Made by a program: the position numbers and the translations under genes. From Butyrivibrio fibrisolvens (GTDB lineage: Bacteria > Bacillota > Clostridia > Lachnospirales > Lachnospiraceae): 64,000 bases of DNA. The notes beneath the pieces are model-generated. The model was not told the DNA's origin, did no database searches, and was given only the letters and a program-made list of their open reading frames with translations. This document shows positions 9,348 through 17,711 of the stretch, piece by piece. The stretch spans positions 1,736,001 through 1,800,000 of the forward strand of contig NZ_CP065800.1 of assembly GCF_023206215.1 (NCBI RefSeq). The letters run 5' to 3'. The stretch's first letter is position 1; each line of letters begins with the position of its first letter.

Positions 9348-11568
9348 TAATAAGATTTTGGGATTTATAAAAAAAGGTACGTGCGCAGCCTTATCAATTG
9401 CACTGGCGCTTGGCGCAGCCTCCTATGCTCAGCGATATGAGTATATGCTGGGAGGAGAGAATATCAGCGTTGTATATGCGCAAGATGAACTTGACGGCCA
9501 TAAATATGTAGCATCAAGCTCAGGATATAATCTGTACGTAAGTGAAGAGGATCTTTCTATCATCATAGAAGATAAGACAACAGGGGCAAGGCTTGAAAGC
9601 TATCCAACTTATGATGATCAAAAGTGCAATGCCACATGGATCGGAGCTATGCGATCTGCAGTTGTCATGACTTTGATAAGTGCCAATGATGATACCAAGC
9701 AGGCAGATCTTGTCAATGATGATGTGGACAAGAAGATCACATATACAGATACAGGCTTTACGGCAACTCTTTACTGGAATACTTATAAGCTTGGCTTGAC
9801 ACTTACAGTATCTCTTACAGATGAGGGACTTACAGCAAGGATTGCAGAAGATTCCATCAAAGAAGATGGAGATTCCTATTATATAGGAACTGTATCTATG
9901 TACCAGTACATGGGAAGTTCCTACCTTGATGACAAAGAAGGATATATGTTCATCCCTGATGGTAACGGTGCACTTGTTTATCTTGATGACAAAGAGGGAA
10001 GATTTTCAAGCGGATATTCGGCTCTTATATATGGAGAGGATGTTGGATTTGATGAATCGGAAGTTAATACCCTCCTTCTTGACAGATATAACACTATAAC
10101 AGATCCTCAGCAGATCCTGGCTCCGGTATTTGGAATAGCTCATACAGATGATCAGATAGCTTTTCTTGGAATAGTCGAAGATGGCGCGCAGAGAGCTGAT
10201 ATCAATGTTATGCCCAATGGTGTGAGTATTGATTATAACAGGTCCTATGCAAGATTTATCTTAAGAAAGCTCTACACGCAGCCTACCAGCAACAATTCTA
10301 CTTCAGGTTCACTTCATGTATATGAAGCAGACAGAAGCCATTCTGATCTTCAGATAAGGTTCAAGTTCCTCTCAGGAGAGGATGCAAACTATAGTGGTAT
10401 GGCTACAAGCTACAGACAATATCTCCTTGATAACGGACTTATCAGCAAGCAGGATGTGTCCTATAACACAAGGATTGATTTCCTTGGAACAGAGAGAGAG
10501 TCATGGCTTATTGGCACCAGTGCTGTAGTTATGACAACTACAGATGATATCAGGGATATCTATGAAGATCTTGAAAGTAGCGGTGTTACAACGCTTATGT
10601 CAGTTTACAAGGGTTGGCAGGCAGGAGGCTTGTATGATCTTCCTATCACTAAGTACAAGGCTGACAGCAAGATAGGAGGAACCAAGGATCTTACAGCTCT
10701 TATCAAAGAGTCAGAGGAAAAAGGCATTAAGATATACCTTTACGATGATGCTCTTTTGATCAATCCTGATGAGCAGAATGCAACATTTAACGTAGTCAAG
10801 AAGGTCAATAAAAGGCGTTATGAGTACGAGACTTACAAAGATGTATACGATACCTTCCTATATGTAACTCCTTCAAGGACAGGCGATGTTCTGAATGATG
10901 TCTTATCAGGGTATACCAAAAACGGTGTTGATAATCTTGCAATAGCAGGTATTACCAACACGATGTATACCTACACCTATAGCGGCAATAAGTATACAAG
11001 ATTTGATACGGCAGCATCTTATAAGTCTACTCTTGATACTATGTATGATTCAGCGGAGCTTGTACTTGAAACACCTATTGCTTCTTACTGGTCAGATACA
11101 AGAGCTTTTCTTGATATGCCGCTTTACTCTTCAAGCTACATTCTTGAAGATGTGGAAGTTCCTTTCCTTTCTATAGTACTAACAGGAATCATACCTGTAT
11201 ATGCGCAGTACATGAACTTTGAAGCTAACAAGAAGGAATTTTTCCTAAAGATGGTTGAGTCGGGTTCATTCCCTTCCTTCTATATCACTAAGGAGAGTTC
11301 ATCAGAGCTTATAAATACTAACTCCAGCGATATTTATTCTTCTGAATACAGTTCATATAAGGATACTATCGTAAGCTACAATACAGAGTTCAAAGCGCTT
11401 CATGACAAGACGCAGGATGCTGTTATAGTAAGGCACGAGCTTCTTGATAACAACATAACTAAGGTTACATATTCTAACGGTGTAGTGATCTATATTAACT
11501 ACGGCGACACAGCGCAGACTGTAGATGGTATTACGATTGACACTATGTCTTACGAGGTAGCAGAGTAA
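9337..11568 (+). CDS. DUF5696-like secreted protein of a sugar-uptake locus
   Basis: A 743-residue exported protein beginning at TTG 9337, which overlaps the previous gene by 11 bases, with GGAGAGG upstream. It has an N-terminal hydrophobic signal (CAALSIALALGAASYA). The rest is beta-rich, then alpha/beta-like: DIRDIYEDLESSGVTTLMSV and TALIKESEEKGIKIYLYDD read like a TIM-barrel fold. Overall form and context match DUF5696 proteins next to carbohydrate importers; this was judged by eye. No catalytic pair was identified. Tight coupling to the NHL/YIP1-like gene suggests that the two work together, perhaps handling oligosaccharides at the membrane. Confidence 0.6.
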   Translation: MAADNKILGFIKKGTCAALSIALALGAASYAQRYEYMLGGENISVVYAQDELDGHKYVASSSGYNLYVSEEDLSIIIEDKTTGARLESYPTYDDQKCNATWIGAMRSAVVMTLISANDDTKQADLVNDDVDKKITYTDTGFTATLYWNTYKLGLTLTVSLTDEGLTARIAEDSIKEDGDSYYIGTVSMYQYMGSSYLDDKEGYMFIPDGNGALVYLDDKEGRFSSGYSALIYGEDVGFDESEVNTLLLDRYNTITDPQQILAPVFGIAHTDDQIAFLGIVEDGAQRADINVMPNGVSIDYNRSYARFILRKLYTQPTSNNSTSGSLHVYEADRSHSDLQIRFKFLSGEDANYSGMATSYRQYLLDNGLISKQDVSYNTRIDFLGTERESWLIGTSAVVMTTTDDIRDIYEDLESSGVTTLMSVYKGWQAGGLYDLPITKYKADSKIGGTKDLTALIKESEEKGIKIYLYDDALLINPDEQNATFNVVKKVNKRRYEYETYKDVYDTFLYVTPSRTGDVLNDVLSGYTKNGVDNLAIAGITNTMYTYTYSGNKYTRFDTAASYKSTLDTMYDSAELVLETPIASYWSDTRAFLDMPLYSSSYILEDVEVPFLSIVLTGIIPVYAQYMNFEANKKEFFLKMVESGSFPSFYITKESSSELINTNSSDIYSSEYSSYKDTIVSYNTEFKALHDKTQDAVIVRHELLDNNITKVTYSNGVVIYINYGDTAQTVDGITIDTMSYEVAE

Positions 11569-12621
11569 ATGAAGATTTTTGGGAAAAAAGAAAAAAAGCC
11601 CAGGATAAAACTTGGAAAGCTTGAATCAAGAGAAGCCAGAATGGGATATCTGTTCGTGGCACCATGGCTTGTGGGAGTTCTGGCATTTCTTCTTATTCCG
11701 CTGGCACAGTCTTTTTACTATATGTGGTACAACATTAGGATCACGCCAAACGGAATGAAGTTCACATTTTTGGGAACAGGTAACTTTACTCAGATATGGC
11801 TTGAGAATCCTGAATTTCCGCAGCAGCTTGTGACATACATATGGCAGACTCTCATAGAAGTTCCGATCATAGTAGTATTCGCACTTATGATTGCGATCAT
11901 GTTAAATGGCAAGATAGTTGCAAGAGGGTTCTTCAGACTTATATTCTTCCTTCCGGTCATTATAGTATCGGGACCTGTTATGAACCTTCTGGTAAGCGAG
12001 GGAGCATCCAGTATCCCTGCTATGGATACACAGGCTATCGTATCGGCTATGGAGACTGTCCTTCCAGCATCGGCAGCAGAGGGAATAGGAGAGATCTTCT
12101 CCAATATGATCATGACTTTGTGGTATTCAGGCGTTCAGATTCTTATTTTCCTGTCAGCACTTCAGAAGGTCGATCCTTCCATGTATGAAGCTGCCAAGAT
12201 TGACGGAGGCTCTGAATGGGAGTGTTTTTGGAAGATAACTCTTCCTACTATCAAACCTATGATTTTGTTATGTTCGGTATACTCCGTAATATTCCTTTCG
12301 GGCAATGAACAAAACGAACTTATTACCATGATCAAAGATGCTATGTTCTCAGGAACCAAGGAAAAGGGTTATGGATATGCATCAGCAATGGCCTGGATGT
12401 ATGCAGTGGTTATTACTCTTATAACACTTCTTTTCTTCCTGCTATTAGGATCTAAGAAAGATCACTATGACAGACTTGTGAAGAAACACCAAAAGCAGCT
12501 CAAGAAAGAAGAAAGAGAAGCAAAACGTATAGAAAGGAGGGGCAGAAGAAATGCAGCAAGGATGGAAAAAATCCAAAGAAAAGGAAAATTCACAACATAT
12601 GACGGCTCAGGCGATTACTAA
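11569..12621 (+). CDS. Sugar ABC transporter permease, MalF type, with basic C-terminal tail
   Basis: A 350-residue permease starting directly after the stop of the previous gene. The hydrophobic segments and the EAA motif EAAKIDGGSEWECFWKITLP are clear. After the last membrane segment it carries about 55 highly charged, Lys/Arg/Glu-rich residues, unusual for this family. Most of that tail lies where the next gene begins in another frame, so part of the tail may exist only because of the overlap. It pairs with the next permease and probably with the binding lipoprotein at 13737. Confidence 0.88.
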   Translation: MKIFGKKEKKPRIKLGKLESREARMGYLFVAPWLVGVLAFLLIPLAQSFYYMWYNIRITPNGMKFTFLGTGNFTQIWLENPEFPQQLVTYIWQTLIEVPIIVVFALMIAIMLNGKIVARGFFRLIFFLPVIIVSGPVMNLLVSEGASSIPAMDTQAIVSAMETVLPASAAEGIGEIFSNMIMTLWYSGVQILIFLSALQKVDPSMYEAAKIDGGSEWECFWKITLPTIKPMILLCSVYSVIFLSGNEQNELITMIKDAMFSGTKEKGYGYASAMAWMYAVVITLITLLFFLLLGSKKDHYDRLVKKHQKQLKKEEREAKRIERRGRRNAARMEKIQRKGKFTTYDGSGDY

Positions 12622-13570
12622 AAAAGATCTAAGGAGCTATTTTACCAAAGAAAAGCTTCACAGATTCATGTTTGGAACAAGAGAAAAGCAGGGAGCCGGC
12701 AAGATGATCGCCATATATGGACTTCTTATCTGCATAGGTTTTGTATATCTGTATCCTATCTTCTATATGATAAGTACCAGCTTTATGGATCAAAATGATC
12801 TTTTGGATACATCGGTCAAATGGATTCCTAGTCATTTATATCTTAGAAATTATGTAGACGCAGGAGCATCGCTTGATTTTGTGGCTTCCTTTTTTAAGGG
12901 AATACTTATAGCTGGGATTCCCACTGTCTGCAATATCCTTATTGATATGATGGTTGGATATGGGTTTGCAAGATATGAATTTAAGGGCAAGAAGATCATG
13001 ATGGCGATACTTATATTCTCTTATATCCTTCCCAAGCAGGTTACCATGATCCCTACCTATGTTCTGTACAACGATATGGGAATACTTGGAACTATATGGA
13101 CTTTTGCACTTCCGGCGCTATTTGGTAACGGACTTAATGCTCCTATTTTTATCCTGATATTTTATCAGTTTTTCAGGCAGGTTCCCAAGGTTTTAATGGA
13201 GGCAGCGGCTATAGACGGCGCGGGTCATTTTAAGAGGTTTTTCAGAATAGCGGTTCCGTCAGCTGTTCCTGCTATCGTTACAGTAGTCTTATTTTCTTTT
13301 GTATGGTACTGGAATGAATCATATCTTACTGAGCTGTATGTTCAGGGACTTTCAGGTAACAGCATATGGACCAATCTTGTAGTTCAGCTCAAGAATTTCG
13401 ATTCATCCTTTGCTTCTAAAGCTACAGTAGGATCAACAGCAACGAGCCTTAATGAGTCGGTTCGTATGGCAGCAACATCACTTTCTATCATCCCGCTTCT
13501 TATCATGTATCTGATATTACAGAAGCAGTTTGTAGAGAGTATCGATAGAGCGGGTATTACGGGTGAATGA
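12551..13570 (+). CDS. Sugar ABC transporter permease, MalG type
   Basis: A 339-residue permease with EAAAIDGAGHFKRFFRIAVP as the EAA loop. The start at 12551 has a strong AAAGGAGG (12533-12540) ten bases upstream and lies 71 bases inside the previous gene in a different frame. A later in-frame ATG at 12599 has no comparable ribosome site. The long overlap suggests translational coupling of the two permeases. The N-terminal ~45 residues are charged and cytoplasmic before the first membrane helix (IYGLLICIGFVYLYPIF). Confidence 0.88.
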   Translation: MQQGWKKSKEKENSQHMTAQAITKKDLRSYFTKEKLHRFMFGTREKQGAGKMIAIYGLLICIGFVYLYPIFYMISTSFMDQNDLLDTSVKWIPSHLYLRNYVDAGASLDFVASFFKGILIAGIPTVCNILIDMMVGYGFARYEFKGKKIMMAILIFSYILPKQVTMIPTYVLYNDMGILGTIWTFALPALFGNGLNAPIFILIFYQFFRQVPKVLMEAAAIDGAGHFKRFFRIAVPSAVPAIVTVVLFSFVWYWNESYLTELYVQGLSGNSIWTNLVVQLKNFDSSFASKATVGSTATSLNESVRMAATSLSIIPLLIMYLILQKQFVESIDRAGITGE

Positions 13571-13736
13571 TCTTTGATCAAGACTTTAATGACTCCTTAC
13601 CAGGTGATAGATCAATTGGTTAGTAGTGATAATTTTTATGGAATTAGTCAGCACAAAATGTGTATTAGCCTTCCCGGTCTTAGGAATGATCTAATATTGG
13701 GTATGGCATCAGATACGATAATAAAGGAGGGAATAT

Positions 13737-15290
13737 ATGAAAAAGAATTTAAGTAAAGCTGCTGCGAGCATACTGGCCGCAGCAATGGTGGTTGGCACAG
13801 CTGCCTGTGGATCTTCAACAAATGCAGATACAGGTTCCGGTCAGACAGCGCAGGGTTCCGGGGAGGATGGAGTTACTACTGATAATATAACTCTTACTTA
13901 CTGGCACTATGAAGATGAGACTACTATTAACATTCTGGCTGAGAAGTTTATGGAGAAATATCCTAATATCACTGTAGAGACCAAGGTCATCAGTGATATG
14001 TCAACAGACCTATCTGCAGCAGCTGCAGCAGGTCAGTTCCCGGATGTATTTGTAGGTACAGACTCTGATACAGCTCTTGCCAATATGTACTGGGCTGATA
14101 TTACAGATTATTACAACAATGATCCTGAGACAGCCAACCTTATGCCAACTATTAATGAATATGGTATAGGTATGTTCGATACAGATGTAAGGTATGCGGT
14201 ACCTGCATGGTATCAGCCAAGTGCTATTTTCATTGATAGGAATGTTATCAACAAACTGAATCTTGAGATGCCTCGTACAGACTGGACATGGGATGAGATG
14301 ATCCAGCTTATCAAGGATGCAACAGTAGATGACAGAACAGGTATGAAGTATTACGGCCTTGGCTACTACAACAGACTTGATTCACTTTATGGTATCGCAG
14401 CCTGCTCCCCTGAAGAAAGAGCACTTAAGGGAGAATTTGGTTTTGATGGAACAGACTTTGATCTCTCATACTGGGCTACAGGTGAGCAGCAGTTTTCAGA
14501 TCTTAAACTTGGAGGATATGTAGCTCCTCAGCAGAATACTCAGGCTATGGAAGACTGGTCCGGTGACTGGTCCACATGGTTTGGTGCAACAGGACATGTA
14601 GCAGTATTCTCAGAAGGTTTCTGGTCATATCAGAATCTTTGGAATACAGAGATTGATGGTCAGTCATATCAGGACTATTACGGACTTGATATCGTTCCTT
14701 ATGTAACTCCTAATGTTGTTGATGAGAAGGAACACAATGTTATCGCCAATATGTACATGGGCGGCGTATCAACATCCTGCGAACATCCTTATGAAGCATA
14801 CCTTCTTCTTAAATTCATGACATTTGGCGTTGATGGCTGGAACGCTCGTCTTGATATCTATGAAGATGAGTCTATCACTAATGAATCAGGTGTTGCACTT
14901 AAGCATGCCAATATGCCTGTTCCTATGACACTTGATGAGGGCGTATGGACCAGATACAGAGCACTGTTCCCGACAGTTACAAGTGAAGACGGAAGTGTTG
15001 ATTACTGGGATGACTATTTTGCATCAATCACAAGGCCTGTTGCTTATGGCTGGTACAGCATTGCAGGATACTGGAACTTCTGCGATCAGTATTTTAATTC
15101 AATCGGTATACATGATCTTGTTGATGCAGGCACAGCTAAGGCTGCTGACTACGCTGATGAAGCTACACGTCAGGCCAACTATTATCATGCAGAAGCTATG
15201 ATCTCTTACTTTGGACCAAGCGGATATGATGTCCTGTCTGAAGAAGATCTTGCTGCATATCAGGCGGTTGTCGATTCTTTTGCTCAGTAA
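13737..15290 (+). CDS. Sugar-binding lipoprotein, extracellular solute-binding family 1
   Basis: A 517-residue lipoprotein with a signal peptide ending in the lipobox GTAAC (Cys near residue 24) and a Ser/Gly/Thr-rich linker. The mature part has family 1 features: ITLTYWHYEDETTINILAEKF at the N-terminus, a DVFVGTDSD segment and Trp/Tyr-rich stretches suited to stacking on sugars. AAGGAGG lies close before the ATG. It follows the second permease pair and is probably its binding component. The 166-base gap after that permease shows no clear promoter. The ligand is inferred from context to be arabino-oligosaccharide. Confidence 0.88.
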   Translation: MKKNLSKAAASILAAAMVVGTAACGSSTNADTGSGQTAQGSGEDGVTTDNITLTYWHYEDETTINILAEKFMEKYPNITVETKVISDMSTDLSAAAAAGQFPDVFVGTDSDTALANMYWADITDYYNNDPETANLMPTINEYGIGMFDTDVRYAVPAWYQPSAIFIDRNVINKLNLEMPRTDWTWDEMIQLIKDATVDDRTGMKYYGLGYYNRLDSLYGIAACSPEERALKGEFGFDGTDFDLSYWATGEQQFSDLKLGGYVAPQQNTQAMEDWSGDWSTWFGATGHVAVFSEGFWSYQNLWNTEIDGQSYQDYYGLDIVPYVTPNVVDEKEHNVIANMYMGGVSTSCEHPYEAYLLLKFMTFGVDGWNARLDIYEDESITNESGVALKHANMPVPMTLDEGVWTRYRALFPTVTSEDGSVDYWDDYFASITRPVAYGWYSIAGYWNFCDQYFNSIGIHDLVDAGTAKAADYADEATRQANYYHAEAMISYFGPSGYDVLSEEDLAAYQAVVDSFAQ

Positions 15291-15306
15291 AAACGGGGTA
15301 GTTTAA

Positions 15307-15367
15307 GACATGAGGCATGGATATGATCCATGGAGATGATTCATGGATAGAATCTGTGCCACATGTC
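15307..15367 (+). other. Intercistronic stem-loop after the binding-protein gene
   Basis: GACATGAGGCA (15307-15317) pairs with TGCCACATGTC (15357-15367) with one mismatch. Inside lies a smaller ATGGAT/ATCCAT hairpin. No T run follows directly, so this is more likely an mRNA-stabilising or processing element than a full terminator. Such stems often follow binding-protein genes and raise their expression over neighbours. Confidence 0.5.
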
Positions 15368-15414
15368 AGGTAATAAGGCTTTAATTATATTTTTCATATT
15401 ATAAGGAGGGTTTT

Positions 15415-17463
15415 ATGAAGAAGAAAGTTTTAAGTGTCATGATGGGTGTATTCATGACATCATCTCTTCTTGCAGGCTGCGGAACTTCTGGAAGTGATAC
15501 AGCAAGTCAGGCTGATTCATCAGCACAGGAAGCATCTAGTCAGGAAACTGCAAAGGAAGAAAACAAGGAAGAACAGGCTACAGAGAGCGCAGCGGCTACT
15601 GAGATTCCTGATGACTACAAGTACTATTTTTCTTTCGATGAAGAAGATGAGAGAGTACATGCAGCTATTCAGGATACTGCGGCAACACCTATCGTTCAGA
15701 CTACAGATGATGCAGTTAATTATGTTAACGGTGTAAGTGGCAATGCCCTTTATGTTGATGGAAGTAAGGGAGCAAAGCTTGATGTTAACGGCGTAGGTGA
15801 TACGTATTCTGTTTCCTTCTGGGTATATTCAGAAAGATCAGCTAACTATATGCCAACTCTTCAGTATGGTCCTGATATTCACGGAGATGCTACAGGTGGT
15901 CAGCACTATGTTAACTTCACATGGGCAGACTGGAATCCTGACGGAAGCGCATTCCCTTGCGTATGGGCTTATGATCAGCTTGATGATGCCAAGTGGCCTA
16001 ACTGGTATCCGGATGAAGCCAATACTCATGTAGGCGAGTGGAACAACATAACTCTTACAGTTGATCCTTCTGAGCTTTCTGAGGATGGAACACTTATTGT
16101 TGCACATCTTTATTTTAACGGAGAAGAGCTTGTTGGCTATGATTCAGATGGCAATGTAAGACCTACATATGTTGTAAGCGGTACTATGGCTGAGTCTGAT
16201 AACTTTGATTTCCTTCTTGGTATCAACTACTGGGATGCTATCATGAAGGGTGCATTCGATGAGATCTATGTATATGACTATGTACTTGACGCAGGTCAGA
16301 TCAAAGCTTTGTATGAGGCCGGAGATGCTACTTCCACATATGATGCTCCAACTCATGAAGTGACTCTTAAAGTAGATGAAAGTGCTATTGATAGCGTTGG
16401 TGCTACAGATTTTTCTAATGCATGGTGGAGTGACTGGTCAGAGTTTACAGAGCTTAAGGATGGTGAGACCAAAGTTGTAAAGCTTAAGAACTGGTCAGAT
16501 GGCGTTAATAACTATGATAACTATACAGTTCTTTTTACTAACGAAAAGACACCTGCTCACGAGGATCCTAATGAGTCCGGATCAGCTGATCACAAGGAAT
16601 ATGCATGTGTAAGAGCCGATGCATTTGGATGGACTCCTGACGGAGATATTGATTCTGCGCTCTTTAACTACAGCTGGGGCAACTGGGGCACATGGCTTCA
16701 GCAGGTTATGACGGAAGCTGATGTTGAGCTTACAATCTCAAGAAGCGGTTCTGAACTTACTGTTAATGCTGTTCAGACTGACTATCTTGGATCAGCTAAT
16801 ACCTGCCAGGTTACATTCCCTGCTGATATTACAGCTGATGATGACTGCTTCTTCGCAATTACAGGCGAGGCTTGCTATATCGATATCCTCTCAATCGAGG
16901 ATGCTATAAGTGTTGTGGCAGATCCTGATGCTATAGACTCTGTAGGTTCTACAGATCTTACAAATGCATGGTGGACAGACTGGTCAACACCTATCGAGAT
17001 TGCTGATGGTACTACAACTACTGTTAACTTCAAGAACTATTCTGATGGTGTCAACAACTGGGACAACTACGTAATGGTATTTACTAACGAAGAGACAGAG
17101 GCTCATCAGAATCCTAATCCTGATGAAGGCGTTGGCTCTGCTGATCATGTTGAGTATGCAGCTATTCGTGCTGATGCTTATGGCTGGGACGTAGATATTG
17201 ACGGTGGAGATGTAACCTATGAGACAAGCTGGGGTGATGACTGGGCTACATGGCTTGATGCTATGAAAGATGCTGATGTAACTCTTACTATCACAAGAGA
17301 TGGTACTTCTATGGTAGTAGATGCTGTCATCGTTGACAGAAATGGCAACAAGTTCACTAATAAGACTAGCTGGACTACAACATGTGCTGCAGGCGATCCT
17401 ATGTACATGCTCCTTACATGTGAAGAGTGCTACATAGACATTATGTCTGTAGAAACTAAATAA
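15415..17463 (+). CDS. Surface lipoprotein with LamG-like domain and two copies of an unrecognised Trp-rich module
   Basis: A 682-residue lipoprotein with lipobox LLAGC and an acidic Ser/Glu linker. A LamG/concanavalin-type domain follows (about residues 60-315; SFWVYSER, GAFDEIYVYDYVLD). The rest is a tandem duplication, about 320-493 and 501-680. Both copies have NAWW(S/T)DWS, SDGVNN.DNY, FTNE.T.AH, GSADH.EYA and RADA(F/Y)GW. I do not recognise the module; the aromatic residues suggest carbohydrate binding. AAGGAGG precedes the ATG. Between an importer and a GH43 arabinanase, it probably binds arabinan or pectin at the cell surface. No catalytic residues were seen. Confidence 0.75.
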   Translation: MKKKVLSVMMGVFMTSSLLAGCGTSGSDTASQADSSAQEASSQETAKEENKEEQATESAAATEIPDDYKYYFSFDEEDERVHAAIQDTAATPIVQTTDDAVNYVNGVSGNALYVDGSKGAKLDVNGVGDTYSVSFWVYSERSANYMPTLQYGPDIHGDATGGQHYVNFTWADWNPDGSAFPCVWAYDQLDDAKWPNWYPDEANTHVGEWNNITLTVDPSELSEDGTLIVAHLYFNGEELVGYDSDGNVRPTYVVSGTMAESDNFDFLLGINYWDAIMKGAFDEIYVYDYVLDAGQIKALYEAGDATSTYDAPTHEVTLKVDESAIDSVGATDFSNAWWSDWSEFTELKDGETKVVKLKNWSDGVNNYDNYTVLFTNEKTPAHEDPNESGSADHKEYACVRADAFGWTPDGDIDSALFNYSWGNWGTWLQQVMTEADVELTISRSGSELTVNAVQTDYLGSANTCQVTFPADITADDDCFFAITGEACYIDILSIEDAISVVADPDAIDSVGSTDLTNAWWTDWSTPIEIADGTTTTVNFKNYSDGVNNWDNYVMVFTNEETEAHQNPNPDEGVGSADHVEYAAIRADAYGWDVDIDGGDVTYETSWGDDWATWLDAMKDADVTLTITRDGTSMVVDAVIVDRNGNKFTNKTSWTTTCAAGDPMYMLLTCEECYIDIMSVETK

Positions 17464-17486
17464 ATAGTTCCTCCTTCTGTTATTTT

Positions 17487-17513
17487 ATTCCGGGTGCTAT
17501 TTGCACCCGGAAT
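17487..17513 (+). terminator. GC-rich hairpin after the LamG lipoprotein gene
   Basis: ATTCCGGGTGC (17487-17497) and its exact complement (17503-17513) form an 11-bp stem with a 5-base loop. It is stable, but the bases after it are not a T run, so terminator activity is uncertain. It abuts the longer inverted repeat that begins at 17513. Confidence 0.45.
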
Positions 17514-17574
17514 AGTACATTACTAAAACCACTTGGACAGACCAGTATCCCCAAGTGGTTTTAGTAATGTACTA
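17513..17574. repeat. Perfect 24-bp inverted repeat with 14-base loop
   Basis: Bases 17513-17536 are exactly complementary to 17551-17574. The arms begin TAGTACATTACT and contain ACCACTTGG next to the loop. The stem is too long and AT-rich for an ordinary terminator, and no T run follows. The rest of the gap to the GH43 gene shows no clear promoter. Confidence 0.8.
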
Positions 17575-17711
17575 TTAGAATGAAGTGGCTGAAAGATGTT
17601 GGTTTCTAATGAGTATATAAGGAATGGATTTGTATTTATTAGAAAGTGTGGATTTAAGATATTAGGCGAGATGTAGAAATGATGCAAATATAAGACTAAT
17701 GGAGTTGGATT

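Noticed and set aside
13574..13756. 60-codon open frame between permease and binding-lipoprotein genes
   Set aside because: TTG start without a ribosome-binding site, overlaps the lipoprotein start in another frame, and no recognisable protein features.
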